A stretch of 64,000 nucleotides of DNA from Ruegeria lacuscaerulensis ITI-1157. GTDB taxonomy: Bacteria; Pseudomonadota; Alphaproteobacteria; Rhodobacterales; Rhodobacteraceae. Within the stretch, counting starts at the first letter, position 1, and each line of letters starts with the position of its first letter. The position numbers and the translations under genes are program-made. The stretch lies in contig GG704596.1 in the NCBI GenBank assembly GCA_000161775.1, positions 1,197,029 to 1,261,028 of the forward strand, read 5' to 3'. Positions 52,964 through 63,547 of this stretch are shown piece after piece. The notes beneath the pieces are model-generated. The model worked only from the letters and a program-made list of their open reading frames with translations. It made no database searches and was not told the origin of the DNA.

Positions 52964-52979
52964 GAGGAGAACGACAGCC

Positions 52980-53552
52980 GTGACCGAAACCGACATGCCC
53001 ACCGCGCTGAACCTGCCGATGGTGGACCCGCTGCCGCCCGAAACGCAGAAATACTTCGACATCTGCACCGAAAAGCTGGGCATGATCCCCAACGTGCTGA
53101 AGGCCTATGCCTTCGACATCGAAAAGCTGAATGCCTTCACGGCCATGTACAACGACCTGATGCTGGCCGACAGCAACCTCTCCAAGCTCGAGCGTGAGAT
53201 GATCGCGGTGGTGGTGTCGTCGATCAACCGCTGCTTCTATTGCCTGGTGGCGCATGGCGCGGCGGTGCGGCAACTGTCGGGCGACCCCAAGCTGGGCGAG
53301 ATGCTGGTGATGAACTACCGTGTGGCGCCTCTGGACGACCGCCAGCGTGCGATGCTGGATTTCGCCGCCAAGATGACCACCGCCAGCGCCGAGATCGAAG
53401 AACCCGACCGCCAGCGCCTGCGCGACGTGGGGTTTTCGGATCGCGACATCTGGGACATCGCCAACGTGGCCGGGTTCTTCAACATGACCAACCGCGTGGC
53501 CAGCGCCACCGCGATGAAGCCAAACGACGAATACCACGCCCAATCGAGATGA
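52980..53552 (+). CDS. Peroxidase-related / carboxymuconolactone decarboxylase (AhpD-like) protein
   Basis: A 190-residue AhpD-fold protein with the redox motif C85-F-Y-C88 and H92 in NRCFYCLVAHG. LSKLEREMIAVVVSSIN precedes it and REMI-type helices follow, typical of uncharacterised peroxidase-related enzymes. It likely reduces peroxides through the Cys pair. GAGAGGAG is about 11 bases before GTG 52980; ATG 52995 is an alternative start. Its stop overlaps the OmpA-like gene by ATGA. Confidence 0.88.
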   Translation: MTETDMPTALNLPMVDPLPPETQKYFDICTEKLGMIPNVLKAYAFDIEKLNAFTAMYNDLMLADSNLSKLEREMIAVVVSSINRCFYCLVAHGAAVRQLSGDPKLGEMLVMNYRVAPLDDRQRAMLDFAAKMTTASAEIEEPDRQRLRDVGFSDRDIWDIANVAGFFNMTNRVASATAMKPNDEYHAQSR

Positions 53553-54448
53553 TCCGTCTTGCCGCCCTGCTGTTCTGCCTGATGGTCGGGCCGGTTGCGG
53601 CCCAGACCCTGACGCTGCCTGACGGCGCCCGGCAGGTCAGCATCCGTACCAGCCCGCTGGACAGCTACGAGATGCCGGTGGGACCCTTCGCCGAAGGGCA
53701 GGTGCCGACGCGCATGATCGAGGGGCAGGTCGAGCGGATCACCTGGCGCCTGCAGGCGGGGTCCAGCACCACGCTGCAGATCATGGCGCCCCTGCGCGAC
53801 CAGTTGCTGGCACAGGGCTATGACATCGTATTCGAATGCGAGGCGCGCAGCTGCGGCGGTTTCGATTTCCGCTTCGCCACCGAGGTGGTGCCGACTCCTG
53901 ACATGTATGTGGCCATCAACGACTATCGGTTTCTGTCGGCCACCCGCGGGCCGGTGGTTCTGACCCTGCTGGTCAGCCGCAGCCCGCCCGACGGGTATGT
54001 CCAGATGATTCGCGTCACACCCCAAGACGCTAAGCCGCCGCCCCTGGTAGTCGAAGAGACGGTTCAGGGCGCAGGCGGCCTTCTGTCCGACCTGGCGCGC
54101 GATGGCCATGTGATCCTGGATGATCTGAGTTTCGAATCCGGTGCCGTCGCACTGGGCGAAGGTCCGTTTGCCTCGCTGGCCTTGTTGGCCGGCTATCTGT
54201 CCGACAATCCAGGTGTCCGCCTGGCCTTGGTCGGCCATACCGACGACACGGGCGACCTGCAGGCCAATATCAATGTCAGCACCCGCCGTGCCCAGGCGGT
54301 GCGCGCCCGGTTGATCGAGGCGCATGGTGTCGATCCCGAACGGGTCGAGGCGCAGGGCGTGGGCTATTTGTCTCCGCTGACCTCGAACGCGACCCCGGAG
54401 GGCCGCGAGCTGAACCGCCGGGTCGAGGCGGTGCTTCTGGTCAACTGA
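53549..54448 (+). CDS. OmpA family protein
   Basis: A 299-residue exported protein with a signal peptide (MIRLAALLFCLMVGPVAA-QTL), an N-terminal beta-rich domain of unknown type and a C-terminal OmpA-like peptidoglycan-binding domain. The latter shows ALVGHTDDTGDLQANINVSTRRAQAVRARLIEAHGV and GYLSPLTSNATPEGRELNRRVEAVL. There is no lipobox or obvious barrel, so it is likely periplasmic and tethered to peptidoglycan. It is the last gene of the 51.5-54.4 kb chain and is convergent with the LysR gene. Confidence 0.9.
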   Translation: MIRLAALLFCLMVGPVAAQTLTLPDGARQVSIRTSPLDSYEMPVGPFAEGQVPTRMIEGQVERITWRLQAGSSTTLQIMAPLRDQLLAQGYDIVFECEARSCGGFDFRFATEVVPTPDMYVAINDYRFLSATRGPVVLTLLVSRSPPDGYVQMIRVTPQDAKPPPLVVEETVQGAGGLLSDLARDGHVILDDLSFESGAVALGEGPFASLALLAGYLSDNPGVRLALVGHTDDTGDLQANINVSTRRAQAVRARLIEAHGVDPERVEAQGVGYLSPLTSNATPEGRELNRRVEAVLLVN

Positions 54449-54457
54449 GCCTTGACC

Positions 54458-54488
54458 AAAAAAATGGCCCACGCAGGACGCGCGGGCC
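54458..54488 (-). terminator. Terminator of the LysR gene
   Basis: Read on the minus strand, GGCCCGCG pairs with CGTGGGCC (plus-strand arms 54466-54473 and 54481-54488), followed by A and a run of seven T (plus-strand A-run 54458-54464). It ends the LysR transcript and perhaps opposes readthrough from the OmpA-like gene. Confidence 0.8.
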
Positions 54489-54510
54489 GTTCAGGTGCCA
54501 CCGGGAGAAA

Positions 54511-55416
54511 TTACCAGTCCATCGGCCCCTTCTCGGCAAAGGAGTCGACAAGAAAATCAATGAAGGCGCGCACCTTGGGCTGGGTGAACCGGCCGGGCGG
54601 GTACACCGCATAGATGCCCTGAACCTCGTCCGGCAGCGATGGCATCGCGTCCACCACTTTGCCGGCCTTCAGCGCATCGGCGTAAAGGTAGCTGGGCAGG
54701 TAGGCGATTCCAAGACCCGAGATAGCCGCGTTCAACAACGACTGGCCGTCATTCACGCTGAGCCATCCGGCCGTGCGCACCTGCCGCTTTTCGCCCGAGG
54801 GTGCCGTCAGACGCCAGACATTGCCCGATGACTGGCTGGAATAGTGCAGCAGCTTGTGTTCATTCAGATCGTCAATCTTGGCGGGGCGTCCGAACCGCTC
54901 GATATAGCTCGGGGCCGCCACCATCCGCTTGACGGTCTCGGTCAGTTTTCGGGCCCGCAGGGTGCTGTCGTCCAGCTCGCCGATGCGAACGGCGACGTCG
55001 AATCCTTCTGAAATCAGTTCGACATACCGGTTGTTCAAGACCATGTTCACGGTGATGTCCGGATAGGCCGCCAGGAAACCGGACAGCACGGGCGACAGGT
55101 GGTTCACGCCGAAATCGGTGGCCACGCTGATCCGCAGCAGACCCGAAGGCGCGGATTGCATCGAGGTCACCAGCGCATCCGCTTCGCCTGCGTCGTTCAG
55201 TACGCGGCGCGCGCGGTCATAATAGGCCAGCCCGATCTCGGTTGGTGATACACGGCGCGTCGTGCGGTTCAGCAAGCGCGCGCCCAGCCGGGCCTCCAGG
55301 CTTGAAACATGCTTCGACACGGCTGATTTGGAGATGCCCATTTTTCTGGCAGCATCGGTGAAACCACCTTGGTCCACCACGTTGGCAAAAGCCTCCATTT
55401 CTGTCAGTCGGTCCAT
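54511..55416 (-). CDS. LysR family transcriptional regulator
   Basis: A 301-residue LysR-type regulator with an N-terminal winged helix (MDRLTEMEAFANVVDQGGFTDAARKMGISKSAVSKHVSSLEARLG at 1-45) and the substrate-binding domain starting near 90 (GLLRISVATDFGVNHLSPVL). RTTRRVSPTEIGLAYY is typical of the AaeR/CrgA-like subgroup. ATG 55416 was chosen because the HTH begins there. It is divergent from the DUF4399 gene with a 229-base gap that likely holds its operator. The inducer is unknown. Confidence 0.92.
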   Translation of the reverse strand: MDRLTEMEAFANVVDQGGFTDAARKMGISKSAVSKHVSSLEARLGARLLNRTTRRVSPTEIGLAYYDRARRVLNDAGEADALVTSMQSAPSGLLRISVATDFGVNHLSPVLSGFLAAYPDITVNMVLNNRYVELISEGFDVAVRIGELDDSTLRARKLTETVKRMVAAPSYIERFGRPAKIDDLNEHKLLHYSSQSSGNVWRLTAPSGEKRQVRTAGWLSVNDGQSLLNAAISGLGIAYLPSYLYADALKAGKVVDAMPSLPDEVQGIYAVYPPGRFTQPKVRAFIDFLVDSFAEKGPMDW

Positions 55417-55645
55417 TCTCGTTCCCCAGGTGGTCTGTTCATTGACTGATGATGGCCGACAATCTGGGCGGAAACGGGGCAGACATGGGATAATATCGGG
55501 GTTTTGAATTGGATCGTTTGCGCTTCGGAAACGCGGAAACAATACTCGTTCGCCGTCGCCCATAACCCGTTGTCCGCAGAATTTTCCGACATCCTTGCCA
55601 ATGTGCTATGCTGAGAATGGCATTTCTGTGACCGCGGAGGACCCC

Positions 55646-56086
55646 ATGCGACCCATACTGACAGCGATTTTCTGCTTTCTCGCCCCCCTGGCCATCGCCG
55701 GAGGTCCAACCGCGTCAAATCCCGAGGCCAAAGTCTATTTCGTCAATATTTCTGATGGCGATACGGTGAAATCGCCCTTTACCGTCGTTTTTGGTCTGAG
55801 TGGGATGGGTGTCGCTCCGGCGGGAACCGAAAAGGAAAACACGGGTCACCATCATCTGCTGATCGACCGGCCACCCTTGGGGCAGGGCGCGGATGGCGAT
55901 GAAGAGCTGGCCAACGGGCTTCCGGCTGATGAGAACCACATGCATTTCGGCGGCGGCCAGACCGAGGTCACGCTGGACCTCGCGCCCGGCCCGCACACGC
56001 TGCAGCTGGTTCTGGGCGACGCCGGTCATGTGCCGCATTCCCCGCCGGTCGTGTCCGAGGTGATCACGATCACGGTCGAGGAGTAG
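55646..56086 (+). CDS. DUF4399 domain-containing exported protein
   Basis: A 146-residue protein with a signal peptide ([13 protein letters not shown]) and the DUF4399 core: [41 protein letters not shown] and [32 protein letters not shown]. The conserved His-rich motifs (HHH, HMHFGGG) suggest metal binding, but no function has been shown. GGAGG precedes ATG 55646. It ends 13 bases before the convergent fadH stop. Confidence 0.9.
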   Translation: MRPILTAIFCFLAPLAIAGGPTASNPEAKVYFVNISDGDTVKSPFTVVFGLSGMGVAPAGTEKENTGHHHLLIDRPPLGQGADGDEELANGLPADENHMHFGGGQTEVTLDLAPGPHTLQLVLGDAGHVPHSPPVVSEVITITVEE

Positions 56087-56099
56087 CAGGCGGCCGCGC

Positions 56100-58247
<2,148 letters not shown>

Positions 58248-58262
58248 TCACGAGGCCCGCCC

Positions 58263-58754
58263 ATGACCCCAGAACAGATCGCCAAACTGCCCTACCGCCC
58301 CTGTGTCGGGCTGATGCTGATGAACGATCAGGGCAAGATCTTCGTCGGCCAGCGCAACGACCGGTTCGAGGACGCCTGGCAGATGCCCCAGGGCGGCGTG
58401 GACGAGGGCGAATCTCCGCGCGATGCCGCCCTGCGCGAGTTGCAGGAGGAAATCGGCGTCACCCCCGACCTGGTCGAGATCGTGGCCGAGACCGAGGGCT
58501 GGCTGCCCTACGACCTGCCGCATGACATCGTGCCCAAGATCTGGAAGGGCCGCTATCGCGGGCAGCAGCAGAAATGGTTCCTGCTGCGGTACCTGGGGCG
58601 TGACGACCAGATCGACATCCAGACCGACCACCCCGAGTTCACCCGCTGGAAATGGCAGGACCCCGACCGCCTGATCGAAGAAATCGTGCCCTTCAAACGG
58701 GAGGTCTACGAGCGGGTGATGGAGGCATTCGGCGCGCATATTCGTCGCACTTGA
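58263..58754 (+). CDS. rppH: RNA pyrophosphohydrolase
   Basis: A 163-residue Nudix hydrolase with the box from G44 to G65 ([19 protein letters not shown], then EEIG). [13 protein letters not shown] and WQMPQGG are typical of RppH/IalA. It removes pyrophosphate from the 5' end of triphosphorylated mRNAs to start decay, or hydrolyses dinucleoside polyphosphates. A terminator follows directly, so it is probably monocistronic. Confidence 0.94.
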   Translation: MTPEQIAKLPYRPCVGLMLMNDQGKIFVGQRNDRFEDAWQMPQGGVDEGESPRDAALRELQEEIGVTPDLVEIVAETEGWLPYDLPHDIVPKIWKGRYRGQQQKWFLLRYLGRDDQIDIQTDHPEFTRWKWQDPDRLIEEIVPFKREVYERVMEAFGAHIRRT

Positions 58755-58770
58755 CGCGGGCTTGAAACAG

Positions 58771-58794
58771 GCGCAAGTCTTGCGCGCTTTTTTT
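58771..58794 (+). terminator. Terminator after rppH
   Basis: GCGCAA 58771-58776 pairs with TTGCGC 58780-58785 around GTC, then GC and seven T (58788-58794). Confidence 0.85.
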
Positions 58795-58835
58795 GGCTGC
58801 CCGGCAGTGTGCGGCCAAATGGAATGGTGGATTTC

Positions 58836-60101
58836 ATGCGCCAGCCAAAGATTCTGACGACACTCAAAACCTATGACATGGCTCAGTTCACGGCGGATCT
58901 GATCGCCGGGATCTCGGTTGCCATGGTGGCCCTGCCTCTGAGTCTTGCGATCGCCATCGCCTCGGGCGCGGACCCGGCGCAGGGGTTGGTCACGGCCATC
59001 GTCGCGGGGTTCGTTATTTCGGCGCTGGGCGGCAGCCGGGTCCAGATCGGTGGGCCGACCGGTGCCTTCATCGTGGTGGTCTTTGGCGTGATTGCCGAAC
59101 ACGGATATGACGGGTTGGTCATGGCCACCTTCATGGCAGGGTTCATCCTGCTGATCGCGGGCCATTTCCGGGCCGGGCGATTGATCTCCTTCGTGCCCGA
59201 GGCCGTCGTCAACGGCATTACCATCGGCATCGCCGTCATCATCGCGACCAGCCAGATCAAGGATTTCTTCGGCCTGTCGACTCAAAACCTACCCGCCGAA
59301 TTCCTGGAAAAAGTGCCCGCGCTGTGGGCCGCGCGCGACACGCTGAACCTGCCGGCCACGGGAATCGCGCTTCTGGCGGCGGTGCTGATCGTGGCCCTGC
59401 GCCGGATCGCGCCACGATTTCCGGGGCTGATCATCGCGGTCGGCGTTGCCTCGGCGCTGGTCGCGTTGATGGGGCTGGGGGTCGACACGATCCATTCACG
59501 GTTCGGCGATCTGCCTTCCACCCTGCCGGCGCCCCAGCTGCCCGACCTGTCGGTGTCGCGCTTTGTCGAGCTGCTCCCCTCGGCGGTCGTGATCGCCTTT
59601 CTGGCGGGGGTGGAGTCGCTGCTGTCGGCCATGGTCGCCGACCGGATGATCGGCGGGCAGCACCGGCCCAACGCCGAATTGACGGCACAGGGCGCGGCCA
59701 ACATCGCCTCGGCCCTGTTCGGAGGGCTGCCGGCCACCGGGGCCATTGCCCGCACGGCGACCAACATCAAGGCGGGCGGCAAGACGCCGGTTGCAGGCAT
59801 CATCCACGCGCTGACGATTCTGCTGATCATGCTGGTTGCGGCCCCGGCCGCGGGCTACCTGGCCATGCCGGTGCTGGCTGCGCTGCTGATGATCACCGCC
59901 TGGAACATGAGCGAGCCGCACAAATGGGCCGAATACGCCCGCGCCCGCCCCAGCGACCGGGCCTTGTTGGTGCTGACCATGTTGCTGACCGTGTTCATCG
60001 ACCTGACCGTCGCCATCGGCGTCGGTGTGGCGATCGGTTTGGCTCTTCGTCTCAGCCGCCGCGAATCGGTGCAGACGGATTGGACACTGCCGGATCGGTA
60101 G
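58836..60101 (+). CDS. SulP family inorganic anion transporter without STAS domain
   Basis: A 421-residue transporter with the SulP core from the DLIAGISVAMVALPLSLAIAIASG start through SALGGSRVQIGGPTGAFIVVV and AGVESLLSAMVADRM to PATGAIARTATNIKAGGKTPVAGIIHA. About 12-14 helices are predicted. The cytoplasmic STAS domain that usually follows the membrane part is missing; the protein ends about 15 residues after the last helix. It probably transports sulfate, bicarbonate or another anion. ATG 58836 has GGTGGA upstream; starts at 58809 (GTG) or 58824 are possible. Confidence 0.9.
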   Translation: MRQPKILTTLKTYDMAQFTADLIAGISVAMVALPLSLAIAIASGADPAQGLVTAIVAGFVISALGGSRVQIGGPTGAFIVVVFGVIAEHGYDGLVMATFMAGFILLIAGHFRAGRLISFVPEAVVNGITIGIAVIIATSQIKDFFGLSTQNLPAEFLEKVPALWAARDTLNLPATGIALLAAVLIVALRRIAPRFPGLIIAVGVASALVALMGLGVDTIHSRFGDLPSTLPAPQLPDLSVSRFVELLPSAVVIAFLAGVESLLSAMVADRMIGGQHRPNAELTAQGAANIASALFGGLPATGAIARTATNIKAGGKTPVAGIIHALTILLIMLVAAPAAGYLAMPVLAALLMITAWNMSEPHKWAEYARARPSDRALLVLTMLLTVFIDLTVAIGVGVAIGLALRLSRRESVQTDWTLPDR

Positions 60102-60158
60102 GGTGCAAACCGCCGACTCTTTCCGCGGCAGGCGCGACCGAAAACATCGTGCCACAAC

Positions 60159-60182
60159 GAAAAAGGGCGCCCAGAGGCGCCC
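60159..60182 (-). terminator. Terminator of the cold-shock gene
   Basis: Plus-strand GGGCGCC 60165-60171 and GGCGCCC 60176-60182 form the stem. The A-run at 60160-60164 becomes the U-tract for the minus-strand cold-shock transcript. Confidence 0.8.
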
Positions 60183-60205
60183 CGTTCCCATCTTGGATCA
60201 TCCAC

Positions 60206-60412
60206 TCAGACGAGCTGCAGATTTTCCGCCGACTCGCGGCCATCACGGCCGGATTGAACGTCGTAGGTAACCTTCTGGTTGTCGGCCAGACCGGTCAGGC
60301 CGGAACGCTCAAGAGCGGAAATATGGACGAAAACGTCCTTGCCGCCTGTTTCGGGTGCAATGAAGCCGAAGCCTTTGGTGGTGTTGAACCATTTCACGGT
60401 GCCATTGGCCAT
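60206..60412 (-). CDS. Cold-shock family RNA/DNA-binding protein
   Basis: A 68-residue CspA-type protein with RNP1-like KGFGFI at residues 13-18 and RNP2-like VFVH at 27-30. The beginning GTVKWFNTTKG is typical. It binds single-stranded nucleic acid and acts as an RNA chaperone; whether it is cold-induced cannot be told. AGGAG lies 9 bases before the ATG. It is monocistronic, with its own terminator. Confidence 0.95.
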   Translation of the reverse strand: MANGTVKWFNTTKGFGFIAPETGGKDVFVHISALERSGLTGLADNQKVTYDVQSGRDGRESAENLQLV

Positions 60413-60755
60413 CGTGAGATCTCCTGTATTTTACAACCTGTTCGCGGAAGTGCAACAGCGTGGCAAAGTTGGCCGATATCGAGTTCGCTGAAGTCCGGTA
60501 GGGAAAGCAGGGGATCGAAAGCAGTAACGTAGCCCGACCCTTGTGACGGATCGCAGGTGTCCTGTCCACCCTTATTCGTGTTTACCCTGCGTCACTTTGA
60601 GCAGGTCGGGGCCGAGCGGTTGGCCGAGATCACCCTGGACCCGGCCCCATCCGGAATGGCCGCCAGACGGACAGGGCGGAGTGTTTGCTCCGCTCGGCAT
60701 GGCACGATGCATGATTACGGCAGCCTCAAGTTGGCGTGCTGGGGGCGACCATGGC
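60413..60755. other. Intergenic region upstream of the cold-shock gene
   Basis: 343 bases without a supported gene. On the minus strand, TTGCAC (plus 60450-60455) and TAAAAT (plus 60428-60433) with 16-base spacing resemble a sigma-70 promoter, but the start would fall on the Shine-Dalgarno, giving a very short leader. A weak frame on the plus strand runs into the kinase gene and is not convincing. Nothing else recognised. Confidence 0.5.
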
Positions 60756-61745
60756 TCAAACCAACCCTTCCGCGCGCAGCAGTTCCAGCATGTTCGTCTC
60801 GGGGCGGGGACCGATATGGCTGATCACCTCGCGGGCGCAGACGTTGCCGATGCGGGCGCAGGTCTCCATGTCTCGGCCCGTGGCCATGCCGAACAGGAAA
60901 CCGGCGGCGAACTGGTCGCCGGCGCCGGTCGCATCCACCGGCACCACCTTCTCGACCGGCACGTCGATGCGGATGCCGTCATGCAGCACCGTCACCCCAT
61001 CGCCCGAGCGGGTGCAGACCACCAGCGGGCAGATCGCGGCAGTCTTGGCCACCGCCTCTTCCAGGTCGTCGGTCTCGAACAGCGATTTGATCTCGGCCTC
61101 GTTGCCGATCACGAAATCCAGCTCGTGTTCGATCAGCAGCAGGAAATCGGTGCGGTGACGCTCGACGCAGAACGGGTCGGAGATGGCGATACCGGTCTTG
61201 CCGCCGCCGTTGCGGCAGTCGCGCGCGGCCTCGAGGAAAGCGGTCTTGCCCTTCTCCTTGTCGAACAGATACCCCTCGAGGAACATGATCTGGCTATTGC
61301 CCGCCACCTCGGCCGGTACGTCCGTCGAGGACAGTTCCGAGGAAATCCCCAGATAGGTGTTCATCGACCGTTCGCCATCGGGCGACACGAAGATCATCGA
61401 ACGCGAGGTTGGCAGCTCGCCCCCCGGCACGGGCGGGTTCACGAAATCCACGCCGTCCTCGTTCATCGCATCGGCATAGAACCGGCCCAGCGCATCATCG
61501 TGCACCCGCCCGATGAAGGCCGCGTCCAGACCCAGCGCGCCCGCGCCCGCGATGGTGTTGGCCACCGACCCGCCCGGCGTCTGCACCCGGTTTTCCATGG
61601 CCGCATACAGCACCTCGCCGCGTTCGCGTTCGATCAGCTGCATGATGCCCTTCTCGATCCCCATCATCTCGAGAAAGCTGTCGTCGGCCTGAGAGATGAC
61701 GTCCACAACGGCGTTGCCGATGCCGGTCAGGTGATAGGTTTTCAT
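60756..61745 (-). CDS. PfkB family carbohydrate/adenosine kinase
   Basis: A 329-residue ribokinase-family kinase with TGIGNAVVDVIS at the start, TPGGSVANTIAGAGALG near 55-72 (substrate-binding GG), and the PfkB signature VDATGAGDQFAAGFLFG carrying the catalytic Asp. The closest annotated relatives in alphaproteobacteria are called adenosine kinases; the phosphoryl acceptor is not proven here. Its start overlaps the nth stop by ATGA at 61742-61745, so it is co-translated with the DNA-repair gene upstream. Confidence 0.9.
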   Translation of the reverse strand: MKTYHLTGIGNAVVDVISQADDSFLEMMGIEKGIMQLIERERGEVLYAAMENRVQTPGGSVANTIAGAGALGLDAAFIGRVHDDALGRFYADAMNEDGVDFVNPPVPGGELPTSRSMIFVSPDGERSMNTYLGISSELSSTDVPAEVAGNSQIMFLEGYLFDKEKGKTAFLEAARDCRNGGGKTGIAISDPFCVERHRTDFLLLIEHELDFVIGNEAEIKSLFETDDLEEAVAKTAAICPLVVCTRSGDGVTVLHDGIRIDVPVEKVVPVDATGAGDQFAAGFLFGMATGRDMETCARIGNVCAREVISHIGPRPETNMLELLRAEGLV

Positions 61746-62386
61746 AGGGTCTTGTCCTCGAATTGGCACAGGTCGCGGATCAGGCAGGTGCCGCATTGCG
61801 GCTTGCGCGCCTTGCAGTGGTACCGGCCGTGCAGGATCAGCCAGTGATGGGCGTGAAGCTGAAAGTCCACGGGAATATTGTCTTCGATGGCGCGTTCCAC
61901 GGCATCCACATCCTTGCCGGGGCAGATACCCGTGCGGTTGCCGACGCGAAAGATATGGGTGTCCACCGCCTGCGCCGGGTATCGCCACCACATGTTCAGC
62001 ACCACGTTCGCGGTCTTGCGCCCGACGCCCGGCAGCGACTGCAGTGCGGCGCGCGAGTTGGGAACCTCGCCGCCGTATTCCTCGACCAGGATGCGCGACA
62101 TCTTGATGACGTTCTTGGCCTTCTGGCGGAACAGGCCGATGGTCTTGATGTGCTCGATCAACCCCTCTTCGCCGAGGTCGAGCATCTTCTGCGGGGTATC
62201 GGCGATCTTGAACAGCGCGCGGGTGGCCTTGTTGACGCCTGCATCGGTCGCCTGCGCCGACAGCGCCACGGCGACGACCAGCGTGTACACGTTCACATGC
62301 TCAAGCTCGCCCTTGGGTTCGGGGTCGGCCTGCTGGAACCGGGTAAAGATCTCGCGGATCGTGTGATAATCAAGCTGCTTTGCCAT
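61742..62386 (-). CDS. nth: Endonuclease III
   Basis: A 214-residue base-excision repair glycosylase/AP lyase. It has the helix-hairpin-helix LPGVGRKTANVV with catalytic K124, catalytic D142 in VDTHIFRVGNRTG, and a C-terminal 4Fe-4S cluster from C191, C198, C201 and C207. Each key residue is four positions beyond its E. coli counterpart. It removes oxidised pyrimidines. ATG 62386 gives the family length; a longer upstream frame is not conserved. The divergent neighbour is an Ada-like repair protein. Confidence 0.96.
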   Translation of the reverse strand: MAKQLDYHTIREIFTRFQQADPEPKGELEHVNVYTLVVAVALSAQATDAGVNKATRALFKIADTPQKMLDLGEEGLIEHIKTIGLFRQKAKNVIKMSRILVEEYGGEVPNSRAALQSLPGVGRKTANVVLNMWWRYPAQAVDTHIFRVGNRTGICPGKDVDAVERAIEDNIPVDFQLHAHHWLILHGRYHCKARKPQCGTCLIRDLCQFEDKTL

Positions 62387-62518
62387 CCGGGCCTTAATGC
62401 CGCCCGCGGTGCCGGGTGACAAGCCCAAAGCCCGCTGCACCGGCAATGCGCAAGTTTCGGGTCGCACGGTCGGGCCCAGCGCGGCTAGGATGGGGCAAGC
62501 CACAGCAAGGTGAATGCC

Positions 62519-63370
62519 ATGAACGTCCAGACATCCGAATCCGGTTACCACTACAACGTGATGCGGCGCGCGATCGATCTGATCGACCAGGGCGGCGAGT
62601 CGCTGTCGCTGGAAGAGCTGGCCCGCCAGATGGATATGAGCCCCGCCCATTTCCAGCGCCTGTTCTCGCGCTGGACGGGCGTGTCGCCGAAACGCTACCA
62701 GCAATATCTGACGCTGGGCCATGCCAAGGCGTTGCTGCGCGAACGGTTCACCACGCTGGAGACCGCGCACAGCGTCGGCCTGTCCGGCAGCGGCCGCCTG
62801 CACGACCTGTTCCTGAAATGGGAGGCGATGAGCCCCGGCGAATACGCCCGCAAGGGGGCGGGGCTGACCATCTATTGGGGCTGGTTCGAAAGCCCTTTTG
62901 GCCCGGCGCTGGTGATGGGGACGGCCAAGGGCATCTGCGGCATGGCCTTTGCCGCCGAGACCGGCGAAGAGGCCGCGATGCAGGACATGCTGTCACGCTG
63001 GCCCCTGGCCGACTATGTCGAGGATCCGATGCGCCTGCGCCCGTGGGTCCTGTCGGCCTTCGGCGCGGCCAGCGACCGGCTTGAGCCTACGCCGCTGTAC
63101 CTGATCGGCTCACCCTTGCAGATCAAGGTGTGGGAGGCGCTGATGCAGATCCCCTCGGGCCAGGTGACGACCTATTCCCAGATCGCGCAGGCCGTGGGCA
63201 CGCCGCAGGCGGTTCGGGCGGTGGGTACGGCGGTGGGCCGCAACCCGGTCAGTTGGCTGATTCCCTGCCACCGCGCGCTGCGCAAATCGGGGGGTCTGGG
63301 CGGCTATCACTGGGGGTTGCCCGTCAAACGCGCCATGCTGGCCTATGAGGCGGCGCAGGCCGATGCCTGA
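62519..63370 (+). CDS. AraC-HTH / O6-methylguanine-DNA methyltransferase (Ada-like without N-terminal domain)
   Basis: A 283-residue fusion. An AraC-type DNA-binding domain (LSLEELARQMDMSPAHFQRLFSRWTGVSPKRYQQYL) lies in the first 110 residues. The O6-alkylguanine transferase domain follows, with the suicidal cysteine near residue 250 in LIPCHRALRKSGGLGGYHWG. The Ada N-terminal phosphotriester-sensing zinc domain (about 90 residues) is missing. It repairs alkylated guanine and may regulate its own gene, but by a different trigger from E. coli Ada. AAGGTG precedes ATG 62519. It is divergent from nth. Confidence 0.92.
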   Translation: MNVQTSESGYHYNVMRRAIDLIDQGGESLSLEELARQMDMSPAHFQRLFSRWTGVSPKRYQQYLTLGHAKALLRERFTTLETAHSVGLSGSGRLHDLFLKWEAMSPGEYARKGAGLTIYWGWFESPFGPALVMGTAKGICGMAFAAETGEEAAMQDMLSRWPLADYVEDPMRLRPWVLSAFGAASDRLEPTPLYLIGSPLQIKVWEALMQIPSGQVTTYSQIAQAVGTPQAVRAVGTAVGRNPVSWLIPCHRALRKSGGLGGYHWGLPVKRAMLAYEAAQADA

Positions 63371-63547
63371 TTGACTTGGGGTTCCGCGCCTGCCACAAGG
63401 CGCGCAGGTTCGGGTCTCCTGCCGCTCGCGGCCCTTTGGCTTTGGTGAAACCCGGTTCAGATCACATCTGTTGCCCTTTCCCGGCGCGCGGATGGCAAGG
63501 CGAGCCCCGTCCAATACTCGCGCCCGTTCATGGAAACGAGGCAAGAC

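Noticed and set aside
60557..60823. 88-codon plus-strand frame upstream of and overlapping the PfkB kinase
   Set aside because: Its second half is antisense to a conserved kinase C-terminus and the first half has no recognisable motif.
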